Assembly: GCA_030612085.1 (NCBI GenBank)
Contig: JAUWOM010000059.1
Span: forward strand, 1 to 6,769
Source: Actinomycetes bacterium
GTDB lineage: Bacteria > Actinomycetota > Humimicrobiia > JAHJRV01
Direction: 5' to 3'
DNA: 6,769 nt
Shown: positions 5,284-6,769 of the stretch, one piece after another
Layout of the letters: each line of letters begins with the position of its first letter
Position numbering within the stretch: the stretch's first letter is position 1
Translations under genes and position numbers: made by a program
Notes under the pieces: model-generated
Databases searched by the model: none
Told to the model about the DNA's origin: nothing
Seen by the model: only the letters and a program-made list of their open reading frames with translations

Positions 5284-6769
5284 ATGAATAAAATTATTAG
5301 CAAAAAATATGATCCTTCAATAGTCGAAAATAAAATATACAATTTTTGGTTAAAAAAAGGTTATTTTCATACTGAAGTTAATGAAAGCAAAAAACCTTTT
5401 ACAATAGTTATTCCACCTCCAAATGTTACTGGTGTTCTGCATTTAGGTCATGCACTAAATAGCACTATCCAGGACATAATTATAAGATATAAGAGAATGC
5501 AGGGATATAACACGTTATGGTTACCTGGAACAGACCATGCAAGTATCGCTGTTCACAATATTTTAGAAAACATAATAGCTGATGAAGGCATAACAAGACA
5601 TGAATTGGATAGGGATAAGTTCTTAGAAAGAGCATGGCAATGGAAAGAAAGATACGGGAATATAATAATTGAGCAACTTAAAAAACTTGGCTGTTCATGT
5701 GATTGGGAGAGAGAAAGATTTACAATGGATCCAGGTTTATCAAAAGCAGTACTAACTGCATTCAAAAAACTCTATGATGATGGATTAATTTATAGAGATT
5801 TTAAAATGATAAACTGGTGTCCGAAGTGTTTAACTACTATTGCAGACATAGAAGTTGAAAAGGAAGAGGAAGAAGGAAATCTCTGGTATATTGATTATCC
5901 AATAAAGGGAGAAGATAACTATATAACAGTTGCTACAACAAGACCTGAAACAATGTTGGGTGATACTGCTGTTGCAGTTCACCCCAAGGATAAAAGATAT
6001 AAATCATATATTGGAAAGACTGCAATCCTACCACTAATTGGTAGAGAATTACTAATAATATCAGATGAAAGAGTGGATCCAGAATTTGGAACGGGTACAG
6101 TCAAAATAACACCTGCTCATGATTTTAATGATTATGAGATAGGATTAACCAATAATCTAAAACAAGTAAATATATTTAATGAAAGAGCAAAAATAAATGA
6201 AAACATACCAAAATATCAAGGTTTAGATAGATATGAATGCAGAAAAAAAGTAATAGAAGACCTTAAAAATTCAGGTTTATTAAAAAAAACTGAGAAACAT
6301 TCTTTAGCCATTGGAAGACATGACAGATGCAAAGTAGTTATTGAGCCAAGAATTTCAGAACAGTGGTTTGTGAAAATGAAACCTTTAGCAGAGATGGCAA
6401 TAAAGGTTGTTGAGAATCATAATATTAGATTTTTACCTGAAAATTGGGAAAAGGTTTATTTCCACTGGATGAGAAATATTAAAGATTGGTGTATATCAAG
6501 ACAACTCTGGTGGGGACACAGGATTCCTGTTTACTATTGCAGGGATTGTAATGAAATTACAGTTGAGTTAGATCCACCAAAAGAATGTAAAAGTTGTAAA
6601 AGTAGTAATATATACCAGGAAGAGGATATTTTAGATACCTGGTTTAGCTCTGCCTTATGGCCATTTTCCACCATAGGATGGCCAGAAGAAACACCAGAGC
6701 TGAAATATTTCTTTCCTACAGATACATTAACAACAGCTAATGAAATTATCTTCTTCTGGGTTGCAAGAA
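5284..6769 (+). CDS. valS: Valyl-tRNA synthetase, N-terminal part (runs off the window)
   Basis: ValS is the cytosolic class I synthetase that charges tRNA-Val and hydrolyses mischarged Thr-tRNA-Val. The frame is open from ATG 5284 to the window edge: 495 full codons, roughly the first half of a protein usually near 880 residues. Visible are [15 protein letters not shown] with the HIGH-type motif HLGH (53-56); [13 protein letters not shown] (79-91), where most ValS have GTDHAGIATQ; NWCPKC (177-182); the editing domain with [17 protein letters not shown] (from 218) and [48 protein letters not shown], written here only as a landmark before the zinc-ribbon-like pairs C419/C422 and C435/C438; and [19 protein letters not shown] (from 451). 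The KMSKS motif and anticodon-binding domain lie beyond the window. It is controlled by the T-box and by the unusual ribosome binding site upstream. Confidence 0.97.
   Translation, partial: MNKIISKKYDPSIVENKIYNFWLKKGYFHTEVNESKKPFTIVIPPPNVTGVLHLGHALNSTIQDIIIRYKRMQGYNTLWLPGTDHASIAVHNILENIIADEGITRHELDRDKFLERAWQWKERYGNIIIEQLKKLGCSCDWERERFTMDPGLSKAVLTAFKKLYDDGLIYRDFKMINWCPKCLTTIADIEVEKEEEEGNLWYIDYPIKGEDNYITVATTRPETMLGDTAVAVHPKDKRYKSYIGKTAILPLIGRELLIISDERVDPEFGTGTVKITPAHDFNDYEIGLTNNLKQVNIFNERAKINENIPKYQGLDRYECRKKVIEDLKNSGLLKKTEKHSLAIGRHDRCKVVIEPRISEQWFVKMKPLAEMAIKVVENHNIRFLPENWEKVYFHWMRNIKDWCISRQLWWGHRIPVYYCRDCNEITVELDPPKECKSCKSSNIYQEEDILDTWFSSALWPFSTIGWPEETPELKYFFPTDTLTTANEIIFFWVAR

Noticed and set aside
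5553..5765. Reverse-strand 70-codon frame inside valS
   Set aside because: Antisense to conserved ValS catalytic-domain sequence, with no independent features.

Overview
The window is a strongly AT-rich stretch of bacterial chromosome. All genes lie on the + strand. Two start codons are TTG, the Shine-Dalgarno sites are purine-rich, the tRNA genes encode their own CCA ends, promoters are of the extended -10 type, and valyl-tRNA synthetase is preceded by a T-box antiterminator. Together these point to a low-GC Gram-positive (Firmicutes), most likely a clostridial or halanaerobial anaerobe. The lineage is inferred from style and gene order, not proven.

Layout. (1) 84-1271: a PLP-dependent alpha-oxoamine synthase (serine palmitoyltransferase / KBL / BioF family). 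(2) 1388-1978: the membrane acyltransferase PlsY, from a TTG start. (3) 2060-2884: six tRNA genes in the order Arg(UCU), His(GUG), Gly(GCC), Arg(UCG), Lys(CUU), Leu(UAG), with recognisable promoters before Arg(UCU) and His. (4) 2885-3111: non-coding, with a REP-like hairpin (GTAG foot plus a 7-bp stem) between two exact 29-bp direct repeats, followed by the promoter of tig. (5) 3112-4416: trigger factor. (6) 4504-5091: the protease subunit ClpP, TTG start. (7) 5092-5283: an intercistronic T-box leader with a textbook antiterminator/terminator pair but an unusually short 5' part, then a hairpin between the valS Shine-Dalgarno site and its ATG. (8) 5284-6769: the first 495 codons of valS, which runs off the window.

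Functionally the right half is a proteostasis and translation block: trigger factor handles nascent chains, ClpP degrades proteins, and ValS charges tRNA-Val under control of its own uncharged tRNA. clpX, the usual neighbour of clpP, is not between clpP and valS. The left half is lipid-related at least through PlsY; the substrate of the alpha-oxoamine synthase cannot be fixed from sequence.

Most genes are ordinary housekeeping genes. I do not see a new multi-gene system. The most interesting signals are non-coding: the compact T-box leader, the looped-out ribosome binding site of valS, and the REP-like hairpin with duplicated flanks.
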